A stretch of DNA of 32,561 nucleotides from Flammeovirgaceae bacterium UBA976 (GCA_002292365.1 DBBU01000002.1:9761-42321), one strand, 5' to 3'. Positions 6,700 through 15,075 are shown, counted from the first letter of the stretch. Made by a program: numbers and translations. The notes: generated from the sequence alone by a model not told the origin.

Positions 6700-8170
6700 C
6701 ATTATATTTCCCCATCAACTTTTTCAAACACATGTCTTTTACGAGAATGGGTATGATATTTATATGATCGAAGAGCCCTTGTTCTTTTCACAATATAAAT
6801 TTCATAAAATGAAGTTAGCCTACCACCGAGCTACCATGAAGGCACACGCCAGCTACTTGGAGTCTAGAGGCCTCACGGTGCAATACATAGAAATAGGTGA
6901 CCAAAGATCAGATTTAGGATATTTAGTGAGCCTGCTCTCTACCCAAAAAAAGGAGGTAATCAACCTTGTTGATCCTACCGATTACTGGCTAGAAAAAAGA
7001 ATAAAACAAGCTACACTACAGCAAAAAATCAAACTTAACTTCTACGAGAATCCTATTTTCATCAACACTCGTTCAGATCTTAGGGACTTCTTTAGTCCTT
7101 ATAAAAAAAAGTATTTTCAAACTTCTTTTTATAAGCAATCTAGAATCAAACAACATATTTTAGTCGATGCAGCAGATGAGCCCTTCGGTGGAAAATGGAG
7201 TTTTGATGATGAAAATAGGAAAAAATATCCTAAAAATAAACTTCCACCCACTATTAAAAGTCCCCTAAATAATTCCTTTTGGAGTGAAGCCCTGACCTAT
7301 ATTGAAACGCATTACTCGAAGAATCCCGGTAATCTTACGCCAAAACCTTTGTATCCGATTGATGGGTCTTCTACACAAAAATGGTTAGAAGATTTTTTTG
7401 AACATCGATTCGAAGCGTTTGGTACTTATGAAGATGCAATTGTCAAAGATGAGCTCTTCTTGAATCATAGTGTATTGTCCCCAATGCTCAACATAGGACT
7501 GATCTCACCAAAGTCCATCATTGATGCAGCACTTCTTCATGCAAAAAAAGTAGATATTCCATTAAATTCGTTGGAGGGTTTTGTCCGTCAAATAATGGGC
7601 TGGCGAGAATTTATAAGGGGTATGTATATTTCCCAGGGTTCTGTTTCTCGATCTACTAATTACTGGGGGTTCAAACGAAAAATACCCTCAAGCTTTTATA
7701 ACGGTACGACCGGCATAAACCCAATCGATCAAACCATCCATAAAATCTTAAAAACAGGTTATTGCCATCACATTGAGCGGCTAATGGTTTTGGGAAATTT
7801 CATGGTACTTTGCGAATTTGATCCAGATGAGGTCTATCGGTGGTTTATGGAATTATTTATAGATGCCTATGATTGGGTTATGGTTCCCAATGTTTATGGC
7901 ATGAGTCAATTTGCAGATGGGGGCCTTTTCGCAACCAAACCCTACATCAGTGGATCTAATTACTTAATGAAGATGAGTGATTATCCTAAAGGAGATTGGC
8001 AGCCGATCTGGGATGCCTTATTCTGGAGATTTATGGATGTTCATCGGATGTTTTTTATTAAAAATCCACGATTAGGTCTACTTATAAAAACTTTTGATAA
8101 AATGACAGATGAGAGAAAAAACGAATTACTTACAACCGCAGATAACTTCTTAATCCAATTAAATAAATAA
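6686..8170 (+). CDS. FeS-BCP/(6-4) photolyase-like protein lacking the Fe-S cysteines
   Basis: 494 residues of the photolyase-related COG3046 type. The N-terminal Rossmann domain (about 1-125) has IIFPHQLF (6-13) and MIEEPLFF (27-34). The all-helical FAD domain has GWREFIRG (305-312), the active-site HHIERLM (361-367), NFMVL (371-375), [21 protein letters not shown] (393-413) and [13 protein letters not shown] (421-433). Fe-S bacterial photolyases have one Cys in a TgmnC block and three after MSDY. Here these read TGINP (P346) and MSDYPKGDW (P434), and the whole protein has only two cysteines (C360, C376), so a four-Cys cluster cannot form. The histidines typical of (6-4) repair remain. Last gene of the operon. 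Confidence 0.87.
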   Translation: MKGINIIFPHQLFQTHVFYENGYDIYMIEEPLFFSQYKFHKMKLAYHRATMKAHASYLESRGLTVQYIEIGDQRSDLGYLVSLLSTQKKEVINLVDPTDYWLEKRIKQATLQQKIKLNFYENPIFINTRSDLRDFFSPYKKKYFQTSFYKQSRIKQHILVDAADEPFGGKWSFDDENRKKYPKNKLPPTIKSPLNNSFWSEALTYIETHYSKNPGNLTPKPLYPIDGSSTQKWLEDFFEHRFEAFGTYEDAIVKDELFLNHSVLSPMLNIGLISPKSIIDAALLHAKKVDIPLNSLEGFVRQIMGWREFIRGMYISQGSVSRSTNYWGFKRKIPSSFYNGTTGINPIDQTIHKILKTGYCHHIERLMVLGNFMVLCEFDPDEVYRWFMELFIDAYDWVMVPNVYGMSQFADGGLFATKPYISGSNYLMKMSDYPKGDWQPIWDALFWRFMDVHRMFFIKNPRLGLLIKTFDKMTDERKNELLTTADNFLIQLNK

Positions 8171-8267
8171 TTAGGAATTAGTTTTTGAGTTAACGGCAGC
8201 TTTTTTGTAGAAATTAGATTAGTTTAGGCCTTCATTTTTTAATAAAATCCGAATCATTATCTTAATT

Positions 8268-9749
8268 ATGAATGTAATTGCTGAAAAATTATACCTCGTT
8301 TTTACGATCGGTTTTTGTATCGGTTGTACCTCAAATAATGCACCTCCAATGACTGAAAGAAATATACCTGATACTGGACGATATGTTCCCACCTCTGCCC
8401 GTATCTACACTACAGCAAAAGATACAAATTTAAGGTTGCAAAAAACTGCTGAATTGAATTTTAAAAAAGGTAAGCAACCCTTAGAAACAGAACTATCTAT
8501 TTTTATAAATTCTGAAAAAACCTTTCAAACGATGATAGGTATTGGAGGCGCTATAACTGACGCGTCAGCTGAAGTTTTTGCAAAATTGTCTCCTGAAAAA
8601 CAAGAGCTCTTATTAGAAGCCTATTATGGGCAAAACGGGATCAGATATAGCCTCTTGAGGACAACGATTCACAGTTGTGACTTTAGTGAGCAATCATACA
8701 CTTATATAGAAGAAGGTGATGCAGACCTTAAAACCTTTGACATCACACCAGACTTGACCTATCGGATACCTTTGATTAAAGAAGCCATTACCAAAGCAGG
8801 CGGTGCTTTGTTGACTTATGTAAGTCCGTGGAGTCCTCCGGCGTTTATGAAGACCAATGGAAGTATGCTTCAAGGAGGTAGTTTATTGCCCGAATTTTAC
8901 AAATCTTGGGCACATTACTATGCCAAATTTATCAAAGCCTATGAGGCACTTGATATTCCCATTTGGGGTCTAACCATACAAAATGAACCCATGGCTACCC
9001 AGCGTTGGGAATCCTGTATTTATACTGCACAAGAAGAAAGAGATTTTTTGAAAAACTACTTGGGTCCCATTTTGGCTAAAGAAGGATTGGGGGATAAAAA
9101 CATTATAGTTTGGGATCACAACAGAGATCTCATTACCAATCGAGCCAATACAATATTAGGAGATCCAGAGGCTGCGAAATATGCGTGGGGTACCGGATTT
9201 CATTGGTATGAAACCTGGACCGGAAGTGACGCTAAATTTGAGAATTTAGGAAAGGTTAAGGAATCATTTCCAGATAAGGAATTGATGTTCACCGAAGGTT
9301 GCAATGAAAGTTTTGACGCCAATAAATATCAATTTTGGCCCAATGCTGAGCGCTACGGTAACTCTATGATCAACGATTTTAACCAAGGGACGGCAGGCTG
9401 GACCGATTGGAATATCCTCTTAGATCAAAATGGTGGCCCAAATCATGTGGCAAACTTTTGTTTTGCACCTATCCACGGTGATACAGAGACCGATGAGCTT
9501 ATTTTAACACCTACTTATTATTATATAGGACATTTTTCAAAATATATCCGTCCAGGTGCCAAAAGAGTTAGTACAGTCAGTAGCAGAAGCTTTCTCCAAG
9601 CGACTACTTTCGTCAATCCGGATGATTCATATGCTACCGTAATCATGAACGATAGCGCCGTCGAAATAGATTACAATATGTACGTGGGGACGCAGAAAAT
9701 AGCCTCATCCATCCCTCCAAGAGCGATCCAAACGATTGTATATGATTAG
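8268..9749 (+). CDS. Glycoside hydrolase family 30 lipoprotein (beta-glucan/glucosylceramidase-like)
   Basis: 493 residues. A signal sequence ending FCIGC predicts lipidation at Cys20 and a cell-surface or periplasmic enzyme. The GH30 (beta/alpha)8 barrel begins near residue 85: GIGGAITDAS (91-100), LLRTTIHSCDFS (129-140), SPWSPPAFMK (186-195). The acid/base glutamate is E240 in LTIQNEP and the nucleophile is E343 in MFTEGCNE. The end (from about 430) is the small beta-sandwich usual in the family. GH30 members from Bacteroidota often cut beta-1,6-glucan side chains or act on beta-glucosides; the exact linkage cannot be read here. It lies 97 bases after the photolyase operon and may be separate from it. 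No SusC/SusD pair is present. Confidence 0.9.
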   Translation: MNVIAEKLYLVFTIGFCIGCTSNNAPPMTERNIPDTGRYVPTSARIYTTAKDTNLRLQKTAELNFKKGKQPLETELSIFINSEKTFQTMIGIGGAITDASAEVFAKLSPEKQELLLEAYYGQNGIRYSLLRTTIHSCDFSEQSYTYIEEGDADLKTFDITPDLTYRIPLIKEAITKAGGALLTYVSPWSPPAFMKTNGSMLQGGSLLPEFYKSWAHYYAKFIKAYEALDIPIWGLTIQNEPMATQRWESCIYTAQEERDFLKNYLGPILAKEGLGDKNIIVWDHNRDLITNRANTILGDPEAAKYAWGTGFHWYETWTGSDAKFENLGKVKESFPDKELMFTEGCNESFDANKYQFWPNAERYGNSMINDFNQGTAGWTDWNILLDQNGGPNHVANFCFAPIHGDTETDELILTPTYYYIGHFSKYIRPGAKRVSTVSSRSFLQATTFVNPDDSYATVIMNDSAVEIDYNMYVGTQKIASSIPPRAIQTIVYD

Positions 9750-9785
9750 TATTTATGATCGGGAATGGGTGTTAATAATAACTAG

Positions 9786-9807
9786 AAATACATTCTAGAA
9801 TGTATTT
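9786..9807. repeat. 22-bp perfect palindrome 3' of the GH30 gene
   Basis: Arms AAATACATTCT and AGAATGTATTT meet with no spacer, centred on TCTAGA. As RNA it would be a 9-bp AU-rich stem with a CUAG loop, but no T-tract follows. It could be an operator, a weak terminator or mRNA 3'-end protection for the GH30 transcript. Confidence 0.5.
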
Positions 9808-10057
9808 GACCTTAGAGTAAAATAATTTCATTTCGGTAAGCTCTCCCCTTGATTTCAAGGAATTAAAATGAACATTAGAAATGGTTATTTGATAAATCTT
9901 TTATTCTACATGTGATACAAAATTAAATTAAATTTGATTCATTGATTGATTGAACTTGTTTAGCTCACAGATAAGGTATCGTATCATATCCTTAGACTAA
10001 TTGTTTGAAATTACACCTACTTAAGAAAAAATTTAAAGTCAATTGCCGATCAATTAG

Positions 10058-10065
10058 TATGTTTG
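10058..10065 (+). promoter_or_regulatory. Consensus -7 promoter box for the CDP-alcohol phosphatidyltransferase
   Basis: TATGTTTG matches TAnnTTTG fully, 66 bases upstream of the ATG at 10132. It continues into TACATTA, so 14 of 15 bases are identical to the box at 11975. A clear TTG -33 element at the usual distance is not seen. Confidence 0.5.
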
Positions 10066-10131
10066 TACATTAACTTGTGATTGAATTAGTTCCTTTTTCA
10101 TAACTAGCCTAAATTTTTGTAATCCCCAATT

Positions 10132-10899
10132 ATGTCAAAACTACCCGAGCAACATCAATTTGTTGATCTCTCTGACTATGGAAGACCCGCCGCCAAGGTC
10201 ATCGCAGGGTCCTTGAGGAAAAGTAGTTTCACCCCTATTCACGTGACTTTTGCTTTTATTTTGAGTGGCCTAATTGCCATATATTGTATCCTGAATGATT
10301 TTCTTGTTTTGGCCGCTATTTTTCTAGTCCTCAAATCCATACTTGATGCAGCAGACGGCGAACTGGCAAGAATTAAAAAAACACCCTCCTATACAGGTAG
10401 ATACTTTGATTCAATCGCTGATATTATTCTGAATCTGTTGATCATGATGGCCATATGTAAAACTTCTGATGCCCGCATTTCAACCACTTTAATCGCTTTT
10501 TTTGGATTGCAATTACAAGGCACACTATATAATTATTATTACGTCATTCTCAGAAACAAGTTGGGAGGCGATACCACCAGTAGAATCATTGAAGGTGAGG
10601 CGCCCACTGCAATGAAAGGGGAACAGCAGAAAAATGTACAGCGCCTTTTTTATATATATCACCTACTCTACAGTCACTTTGACAGAATTATTTACGGGCT
10701 TGATAAAAATGCTACTGAAGGTAAAATATTTCCAAATTGGTTTATGACAGCGATCTCAACGCTAGGCCTAGGCTTTCAATTACTCCTTATCAGTCTCATG
10801 CTTCTTTTAGAATTGAAAGAATACATTGTTCCCTTTTTCATAGGCTACACTTTCTTAATTGTACTGTTTATTGGGATAAGGAAAAATTGGTTAGGATAG
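10132..10899 (+). CDS. CDP-alcohol phosphatidyltransferase family membrane protein
   Basis: 255 residues. The full family signature is present: D72-xx-D75-G76-xx-A79-R80, eight residues, G89-xxx-D93-xxx-D97. These aspartates bind the metal and CDP-diacylglycerol-type donor. Hydrophobic stretches at about 38-68, 97-125 and 205-252 indicate several membrane helices, so it is an inner-membrane enzyme that moves a phosphatidyl (or similar) group to an alcohol. The acceptor cannot be deduced. It has its own consensus promoter box and ends 43 bases from the convergent regulator gene. Its promoter resembles that of the operon starting at 12074, so light-linked control is possible but unproven. Confidence 0.88.
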   Translation: MSKLPEQHQFVDLSDYGRPAAKVIAGSLRKSSFTPIHVTFAFILSGLIAIYCILNDFLVLAAIFLVLKSILDAADGELARIKKTPSYTGRYFDSIADIILNLLIMMAICKTSDARISTTLIAFFGLQLQGTLYNYYYVILRNKLGGDTTSRIIEGEAPTAMKGEQQKNVQRLFYIYHLLYSHFDRIIYGLDKNATEGKIFPNWFMTAISTLGLGFQLLLISLMLLLELKEYIVPFFIGYTFLIVLFIGIRKNWLG

Positions 10900-10942
10900 C
10901 TTTGTCTGGCCTCGTCTAAATTTCTTTATTTGTTGCAGATCT

Positions 10943-11857
10943 TTATTTTCCACTCAATGGGATTCGCCCTCTATTATCGTTTAAGAAATCTATAAATGAT
11001 TCTGGCTTTGCAAGATAAACGATCCGCTCATTCTGTATTAGCGACCCAAAGTTTTGCGGATTACCTGAAATCAAAAATGGTTTTTTAGTAGTTTTGAGTA
11101 CTTTTTCAATTTGCCTTACTGTCTTGTCTGCCTTTGGTGCTACAAACATAGACATTATGAAATCTGCATTCACAATACTTAAAACTTCATGAATATTTTC
11201 CCCCGGCACATTTTGACCTAAATAATACACTTTAAATCCTCTTTCGGCAGCAATGAATGAAGCCAACAAAAGACCTACCTCATGGTGTTCATCTTCAAGA
11301 AGGAAAAAAACGATTTTTTTGGCATCGGCAGGAGGATGTGGAATAGCATCAATGGCACTGATGATTTTTTTCCTTATCAAGCAGGAGATAAAATGTTCCT
11401 GTGCAGGCATGGTTTTTTGTGTATTCCACAAAATACCGATGTGGTGAAGAAAAGGATAAATTAAATCTCTGACCGTACCCAATAAACCTTTTCGAATGAC
11501 ATACAGCTTGAATATTTCTTCAAACTTCATTTCATCCATGGTCAACATGGCTAATGTCAAGGATTGTATGTCCTCTGTTTTTTTCTGATCTGCATCTTGG
11601 TCGGGAAGCGCTAAAATTTGATCAACCAACTCATGAATTTTATCGACAGGCATTTTTTCAACTTTGGATATTTTATGCCCATTTCTGAGTAAAATGCCAA
11701 AATTAACTAATTGAATGAGTTGAATATCTGAAAAAAATCTGATGTTAGTTTCAGTACGACTAGGATTTAAAAAGTTATAACGTCGTTCCCAAATCCGCAA
11801 CGTGTGCGCTTTGATGCCTGTTAAGGCTTCTACTTGAGCCATCGAATACGTACTCAT
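10943..11857 (-). CDS. carH: B12-dependent MerR-family photoreceptor/repressor (CarH/LitR type)
   Basis: 304 residues from the ATG at 11857; an upstream in-frame extension to 11896 is AT-rich and rejected. Residues 1-70 are a MerR winged helix (YSMAQVEALTGIKAHTLRIW, then ERRY). Residues about 95-170 are the helical cap with the CarH signature W144-x9-E154-H155, which in CarH packs on the 5'-deoxyadenosyl group of cobalamin. Residues about 180-300 are the cobalamin-binding Rossmann domain with E190-x-H192-xx-G195 (H192 the lower axial ligand) and YYLGQNVP. In known members, the dark tetramer with adenosylcobalamin represses carotenoid genes and light breaks it apart. It is divergent from the operon at 12074 and close to crt genes, as expected for a light-response regulator. 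Confidence 0.88.
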   Translation of the reverse strand: MSTYSMAQVEALTGIKAHTLRIWERRYNFLNPSRTETNIRFFSDIQLIQLVNFGILLRNGHKISKVEKMPVDKIHELVDQILALPDQDADQKKTEDIQSLTLAMLTMDEMKFEEIFKLYVIRKGLLGTVRDLIYPFLHHIGILWNTQKTMPAQEHFISCLIRKKIISAIDAIPHPPADAKKIVFFLLEDEHHEVGLLLASFIAAERGFKVYYLGQNVPGENIHEVLSIVNADFIMSMFVAPKADKTVRQIEKVLKTTKKPFLISGNPQNFGSLIQNERIVYLAKPESFIDFLNDNRGRIPLSGK

Positions 11858-11910
11858 AATGTGATTTAAGAAAAAAAAATAATTACTGAAATACAAACTG
11901 AAAAAAATAA

Positions 11911-11931
11911 ATTTTAGTTCAAATCTAAAAT
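11911..11931. promoter_or_regulatory. Promoter box and dyad in front of the MerR/B12 regulator gene
   Basis: On the minus strand TAGATTTG (11920-11927) matches the TAnnTTTG -7 consensus, about 62 bases upstream of the ATG at 11857. It lies within a perfect dyad, ATTTTAG (11911-11917), 7-base spacer, CTAAAAT (11925-11931). A repressor bound here would cover the promoter, so autoregulation is a fair inference. Confidence 0.5.
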
Positions 11932-11974
11932 AATTCTTACATTCAGTACTTCTGTGAACAAATTAGCAGAATTT

Positions 11975-11987
11975 TATGTTTGAACAT
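11975..11987 (+). promoter_or_regulatory. Promoter box and small dyad for the SRPBCC-to-photolyase operon
   Basis: TATGTTTG (11975-11982) is a full match to the Bacteroidota -7 consensus, 92 bases before the next gene's ATG. It overlaps the dyad ATGTT-TG-AACAT (11976-11987). The same TATGTTTGnACATTA string occurs at 10058, suggesting a common regulator. Confidence 0.5.
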
Positions 11988-12073
11988 TATGTAATAATCT
12001 TTTCATAAAGAAAAAATAAGCATTGGTTTTTAGGTAATAAGAAAACATATCATTTATTCATCCAAATTTAAGT

Positions 12074-12544
12074 ATGGCGTTTTACCAATTTTCCTTAGAA
12101 CAACACGTTGCTGCTGATCTAGAACAAGTTTGGGAGTTCATTTCTTCTCCCTCAAATCTTAAAAAAATCACTCCCAAAGAGATGGGATTCAATATCACTT
12201 CGAAAGATAACCATGTTAAAATGTACCCGGGCATGATCATTACCTATAAAGTAAGTCCCTTTTTGGGTATAAAAATGAACTGGATGACAGAAATCACTCA
12301 GGTAAAAGAAATGGATTATTTTATCGACGAACAAAGAGTGGGACCTTACAAGATGTGGCATCATCAGCACAAACTAATTCCTGACAATAGAGGAGTTAAA
12401 ATGGTTGATTTAATTACCTATATTCCACCCTTTGGTTTCATTGGAGCAATAGCAAATACCCTAATCATTAAAAATAAACTTAAAGAAATTTTTGATTACC
12501 GAACCATAGCGGTAAGCAAAGAGTTTAATATTTTAGCAAGTTAA
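12074..12544 (+). CDS. SRPBCC family protein (ligand-binding START-like fold)
   Basis: 156 residues. It begins YQFSLEQHVAADLEQVWEFI, then SSPSNLKKITP, the usual start of SRPBCC/polyketide-cyclase-like proteins. Later come MYPGMIITYKV, WMTEITQV and FIDEQRVGPYKMWHHQHKL (about 80-100), then a C-terminal helix (IIKNKLKEIFDYR). These proteins form a helix-grip cavity that binds hydrophobic ligands; none has a fixed function. First gene of an operon divergent from the B12 regulator. From memory, this SRPBCC type often sits next to MerR regulators, SDR and photolyase genes in Bacteroidota. Confidence 0.82.
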   Translation: MAFYQFSLEQHVAADLEQVWEFISSPSNLKKITPKEMGFNITSKDNHVKMYPGMIITYKVSPFLGIKMNWMTEITQVKEMDYFIDEQRVGPYKMWHHQHKLIPDNRGVKMVDLITYIPPFGFIGAIANTLIIKNKLKEIFDYRTIAVSKEFNILAS

Positions 12545-12554
12545 ATTTAAATAC

Positions 12555-13211
12555 ATGGCGAAGAAAAATAAGTCTCAAAAAGACATCATCACAGCGTACA
12601 TGCAGCATGTACTAGAGCACAGCAGCACTCCGGAATCAGTTTACAAGTTTGGTAAGGACAATGGTTTTAACGAAGCTGAATTCTATAACTTTTTTGGCAC
12701 CTTTGAATCTCTGGAAAAATCTATTTTCAGGAACTTTTTTGACAATACCATGATACTTCTTGAGAAAAATGAGGAGTATCAAAATTTTGACGCTCAAAAT
12801 AAACTACTCAGCTTTTACTTCACCTTCTTTGAAGTTCTAAAAGCCAATAGAAGTTATGTCATCATGACCCTCTCCACAAACAAAGCTAGTCTCAAGACAC
12901 ATGGCGTATTGGTCGGTTTAAAAGAATTATTCAAGAAATTTGTAGATGGATTGGATATTCAAACATTGGATTTAAAACAAGAAAAATTGGAAGAAGTAAA
13001 GCAGAAAGGGCTTTCCGAGCTCTCTTGGCAACAATTATTATTTACCATTAATTTTTGGATAGAAGATGCCAGTGCTTCTTTTGAAAAAACAGATATTTTT
13101 ATTGAGAAATCGGTAAAGACGAGTTTTGAACTAATGAATATCACCCCACTGAAAAGTCTTTTGGATTTAGGTAAATTTTTTGTTAAAGAGAAAGTAATGG
13201 GGAAAAACTGA
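12555..13211 (+). CDS. TetR-like regulator (Bacteroidota AarF-associated type)
   Basis: 218 residues. Residues about 8-55 form a TetR-like helix-turn-helix (DIITAYMQHVLEHSSTPESV, then YKFGKDNGFNEAEFYNFF). The rest is all-helical, with FEVLKANRSYVIMTL and SWQQLLFTINFWIEDASASF, as in the C-terminal ligand domain of this TetR subgroup. The HTH differs from classic TetR proteins, so DNA binding is inferred. It starts 10 bases after the SRPBCC gene, and its stop abuts the ATG of the AarF kinase with no spacing, so the two are probably translated together. The ligand is unknown. Confidence 0.72.
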   Translation: MAKKNKSQKDIITAYMQHVLEHSSTPESVYKFGKDNGFNEAEFYNFFGTFESLEKSIFRNFFDNTMILLEKNEEYQNFDAQNKLLSFYFTFFEVLKANRSYVIMTLSTNKASLKTHGVLVGLKELFKKFVDGLDIQTLDLKQEKLEEVKQKGLSELSWQQLLFTINFWIEDASASFEKTDIFIEKSVKTSFELMNITPLKSLLDLGKFFVKEKVMGKN

Positions 13212-14534
13212 ATGGAAACGATCGATCAAATTCCAATAACAAAAATTCAGCGAGCAACTAAAATTGTTAAGACAGGAGCAAAAGTAGGTGTTAACTACAT
13301 CAAATACTACGGCAACCGCCTTACTCAAGATCAGGGGCAAGCTAAAAAAACATTAAATAATGACAACGCAGATGATATCTATGATGGCCTTAAAAATCTA
13401 AAAGGTAGTGCGTTAAAGGTGGCCCAAATGCTGAGTATGGAAAAATCTATCATGCCTGCGGCATATGTAGAAAAATTTTCACTTTCACAATTTTCTGTTC
13501 CCCCATTGTCTCCCGCGCTTGTAAATAAAACTTTTAAAAAATATTTTGGAAAATCTGCTCATGAAATTTTTGATAAGTTTGATACTACCTCTGTCAATGC
13601 CGCAAGTATTGGTCAAGTACATCAAGCTGAAAAAGGCGGAAAAAAAATAGCTGTAAAGATTCAATATCCTGGGGTTGCAGGAAGTATCAGCAGTGACTTG
13701 TCTTTGATCAAACCTATCGCTATCCGAATGTTCAATATTAAGGGCAAAGATTCCGATAAATATTTTAAGGAAGTAGAAGAAAAGCTCATTGACGAAACCA
13801 ACTATATTCTCGAAGTCGATCAAAGTATTGAAATTGCAGAAGCATGCAAGCACATTCCTCACATGAGGTTCCCTGAATACTATAAAGAATATTCAACCGA
13901 CCGCATCATCAGTATGGAATGGATGAATGGACTCCACCTTACGGAATTTGCCGCTCATAATAGTGATCCTGTATTGGCTAATAAAATAGGCCAAGCCCTT
14001 TGGGACTTTTACATGTATCAAATTCATGTCCTAAGAAAAATGCACGCCGATCCGCATCCTGGGAATTTCTTAGTCTCAAAAGAGCAGGAGCTCATCGCTC
14101 TTGACTTTGGTTGCATGAAAAGTTTACCTGATGCGTTTTATTATCCTTATTTTACGCTCTCAGAGAAAGGAAATATCAATAACAAAACCCTTTTTGAAAA
14201 GAAACTATATGAGCTCGAAATATTAAGACCCGATGATTCAAAAAAAGAGCTTGATTTTTTCAAAGATGTCTTTCATGACCTGCTGAGCCTATTTACCCAA
14301 CCCTTCCATACCAATTGTTTTGACTTTTCAGACAAAACCTTTTTTGATGCTCTCTCAAATATGGCACAAGAATTTGCTCAAAAAACTGAATTCAGAAAAT
14401 ACAATGGAAATCGCGGATCAAAACATTTTATCTACGTAAATCGAACCTTTTTTGGTTTATATAATCTGATGCATGAACTAAAAGCTACACATATTGAAAT
14501 AAAAAGTCCCATGACGCTAAAAAAAATAGCCTAA
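13212..14534 (+). CDS. ABC1/AarF-UbiB family atypical kinase
   Basis: 440 residues. UbiB-family motifs are in order: GSALKVAQMLS (65-75) at the place of the KxGQ motif, the Ala-rich loop NAASIGQVH (129-137), the ATP lysine AVKIQYPGV (147-155, K149), the catalytic HADPHPGN (278-285) and LDFGCMKSLP (297-306, D298). The KxGQ motif reads KVAQ (69-72): the glycine is alanine. The family acts as atypical kinases or ATPases in ubiquinone and prenyl-lipid metabolism and in plastid light stress. Bacteroidota use menaquinone, so a quinone role is only one option. Neighbours (peroxidase, photolyase, carotenoid genes) fit oxidative photostress. Follows the TetR-like gene directly. Confidence 0.88.
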   Translation: METIDQIPITKIQRATKIVKTGAKVGVNYIKYYGNRLTQDQGQAKKTLNNDNADDIYDGLKNLKGSALKVAQMLSMEKSIMPAAYVEKFSLSQFSVPPLSPALVNKTFKKYFGKSAHEIFDKFDTTSVNAASIGQVHQAEKGGKKIAVKIQYPGVAGSISSDLSLIKPIAIRMFNIKGKDSDKYFKEVEEKLIDETNYILEVDQSIEIAEACKHIPHMRFPEYYKEYSTDRIISMEWMNGLHLTEFAAHNSDPVLANKIGQALWDFYMYQIHVLRKMHADPHPGNFLVSKEQELIALDFGCMKSLPDAFYYPYFTLSEKGNINNKTLFEKKLYELEILRPDDSKKELDFFKDVFHDLLSLFTQPFHTNCFDFSDKTFFDALSNMAQEFAQKTEFRKYNGNRGSKHFIYVNRTFFGLYNLMHELKATHIEIKSPMTLKKIA

Positions 14535-14537
14535 CCT

Positions 14538-15065
14538 ATGATTACTGCCAAAATTGCTCCTAGGCAATCCAAGCCGGCATTTTATGAATTGAAGGCAGAA
14601 AATGCTACTGGAGATGAGATTCAATTTGATCAATTTAATGATAAAACAGTGTTGATTGTAAACACAGCAACACGTTGTGGTTTGGCACCTCAATTTAAAC
14701 AGCTTGAGAAGTTACATGACAAATATCAATCCAAGGGGCTCGTCATCTTGGGCTTTCCTTGTAATCAATTCATGTCTCAGGAACCTGAATCGAATGAGAC
14801 AATGGAAACTTCCTGCCTTTTAAAATACGGAGTCACCTTTCAATTGATGTCAAAAATAAAAGTAAATGGCCCCAATGCACATCCTGTATTTAAATACTTA
14901 AAGAATGAAATATCTGAATTATTTGGAAGTCGAATCAAGTGGAACTTTACCAAGTTCTTAATCTCCAATGAAGGAATACCCTTTCGTAGATACGGACCTT
15001 ATACACCACCTAATGCCCTTGAGAAAGATATAAAAAAGCTTATATTGAGAAAGAAGAAAGTTTGA
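14538..15065 (+). CDS. Glutathione peroxidase-family thiol peroxidase
   Basis: 175 residues. The peroxidatic cysteine is C47 in NTATRCGLAPQF. FPCNQF (73-78) gives the conserved Q77 and the possible resolving C75, and IKWNFTKFLI holds the W135-N136 pair, completing the C-Q-W-N catalytic tetrad. It is a cysteine, not selenocysteine, form. Bacterial members commonly use thioredoxin as reductant and remove hydrogen peroxide or lipid peroxides. No signal peptide is evident. It starts 3 bases after the kinase stop and belongs to the same operon as the photolyase at 16492, which suits protection from light-generated peroxides. Confidence 0.93.
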   Translation: MITAKIAPRQSKPAFYELKAENATGDEIQFDQFNDKTVLIVNTATRCGLAPQFKQLEKLHDKYQSKGLVILGFPCNQFMSQEPESNETMETSCLLKYGVTFQLMSKIKVNGPNAHPVFKYLKNEISELFGSRIKWNFTKFLISNEGIPFRRYGPYTPPNALEKDIKKLILRKKKV

Positions 15066-15075
15066 TATTTGCCGC

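Larger units (their letters stand above)
9750..10131. other. Intergenic region after the GH30 gene
   Basis: 382 bases, AT-rich. It contains a 22-bp perfect palindrome (9786-9807), a GAACATTA copy at 9870-9877, an imperfect dyad around 9973-9997 (AAGGTAT...ATATCCTT), and a consensus -7 box at 10058-10065 for the downstream phosphatidyltransferase gene. No coding frame is convincing. Confidence 0.6.

Noticed and set aside
8171..8267. Terminator at the T-run near 8200
   Set aside because: A T-run (GCTTTTTTG) is present but no preceding stem could be found.
9786..9807. Palindrome as an intrinsic terminator
   Set aside because: The stem is AU-only at its base and no T-tract follows; listed as a repeat instead.
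9960..10000. Dyad AAGGTAT...ATATCCTT as a terminator
   Set aside because: It has a bulge, lies far from the GH30 stop and lacks a T-tract.
11858..12073. CarH-style 11-bp direct-repeat operators
   Set aside because: ACA steps occur at 11939, 11958 and 11984, but the spacings of 19 and 26 bases do not fit 11-bp repeats.
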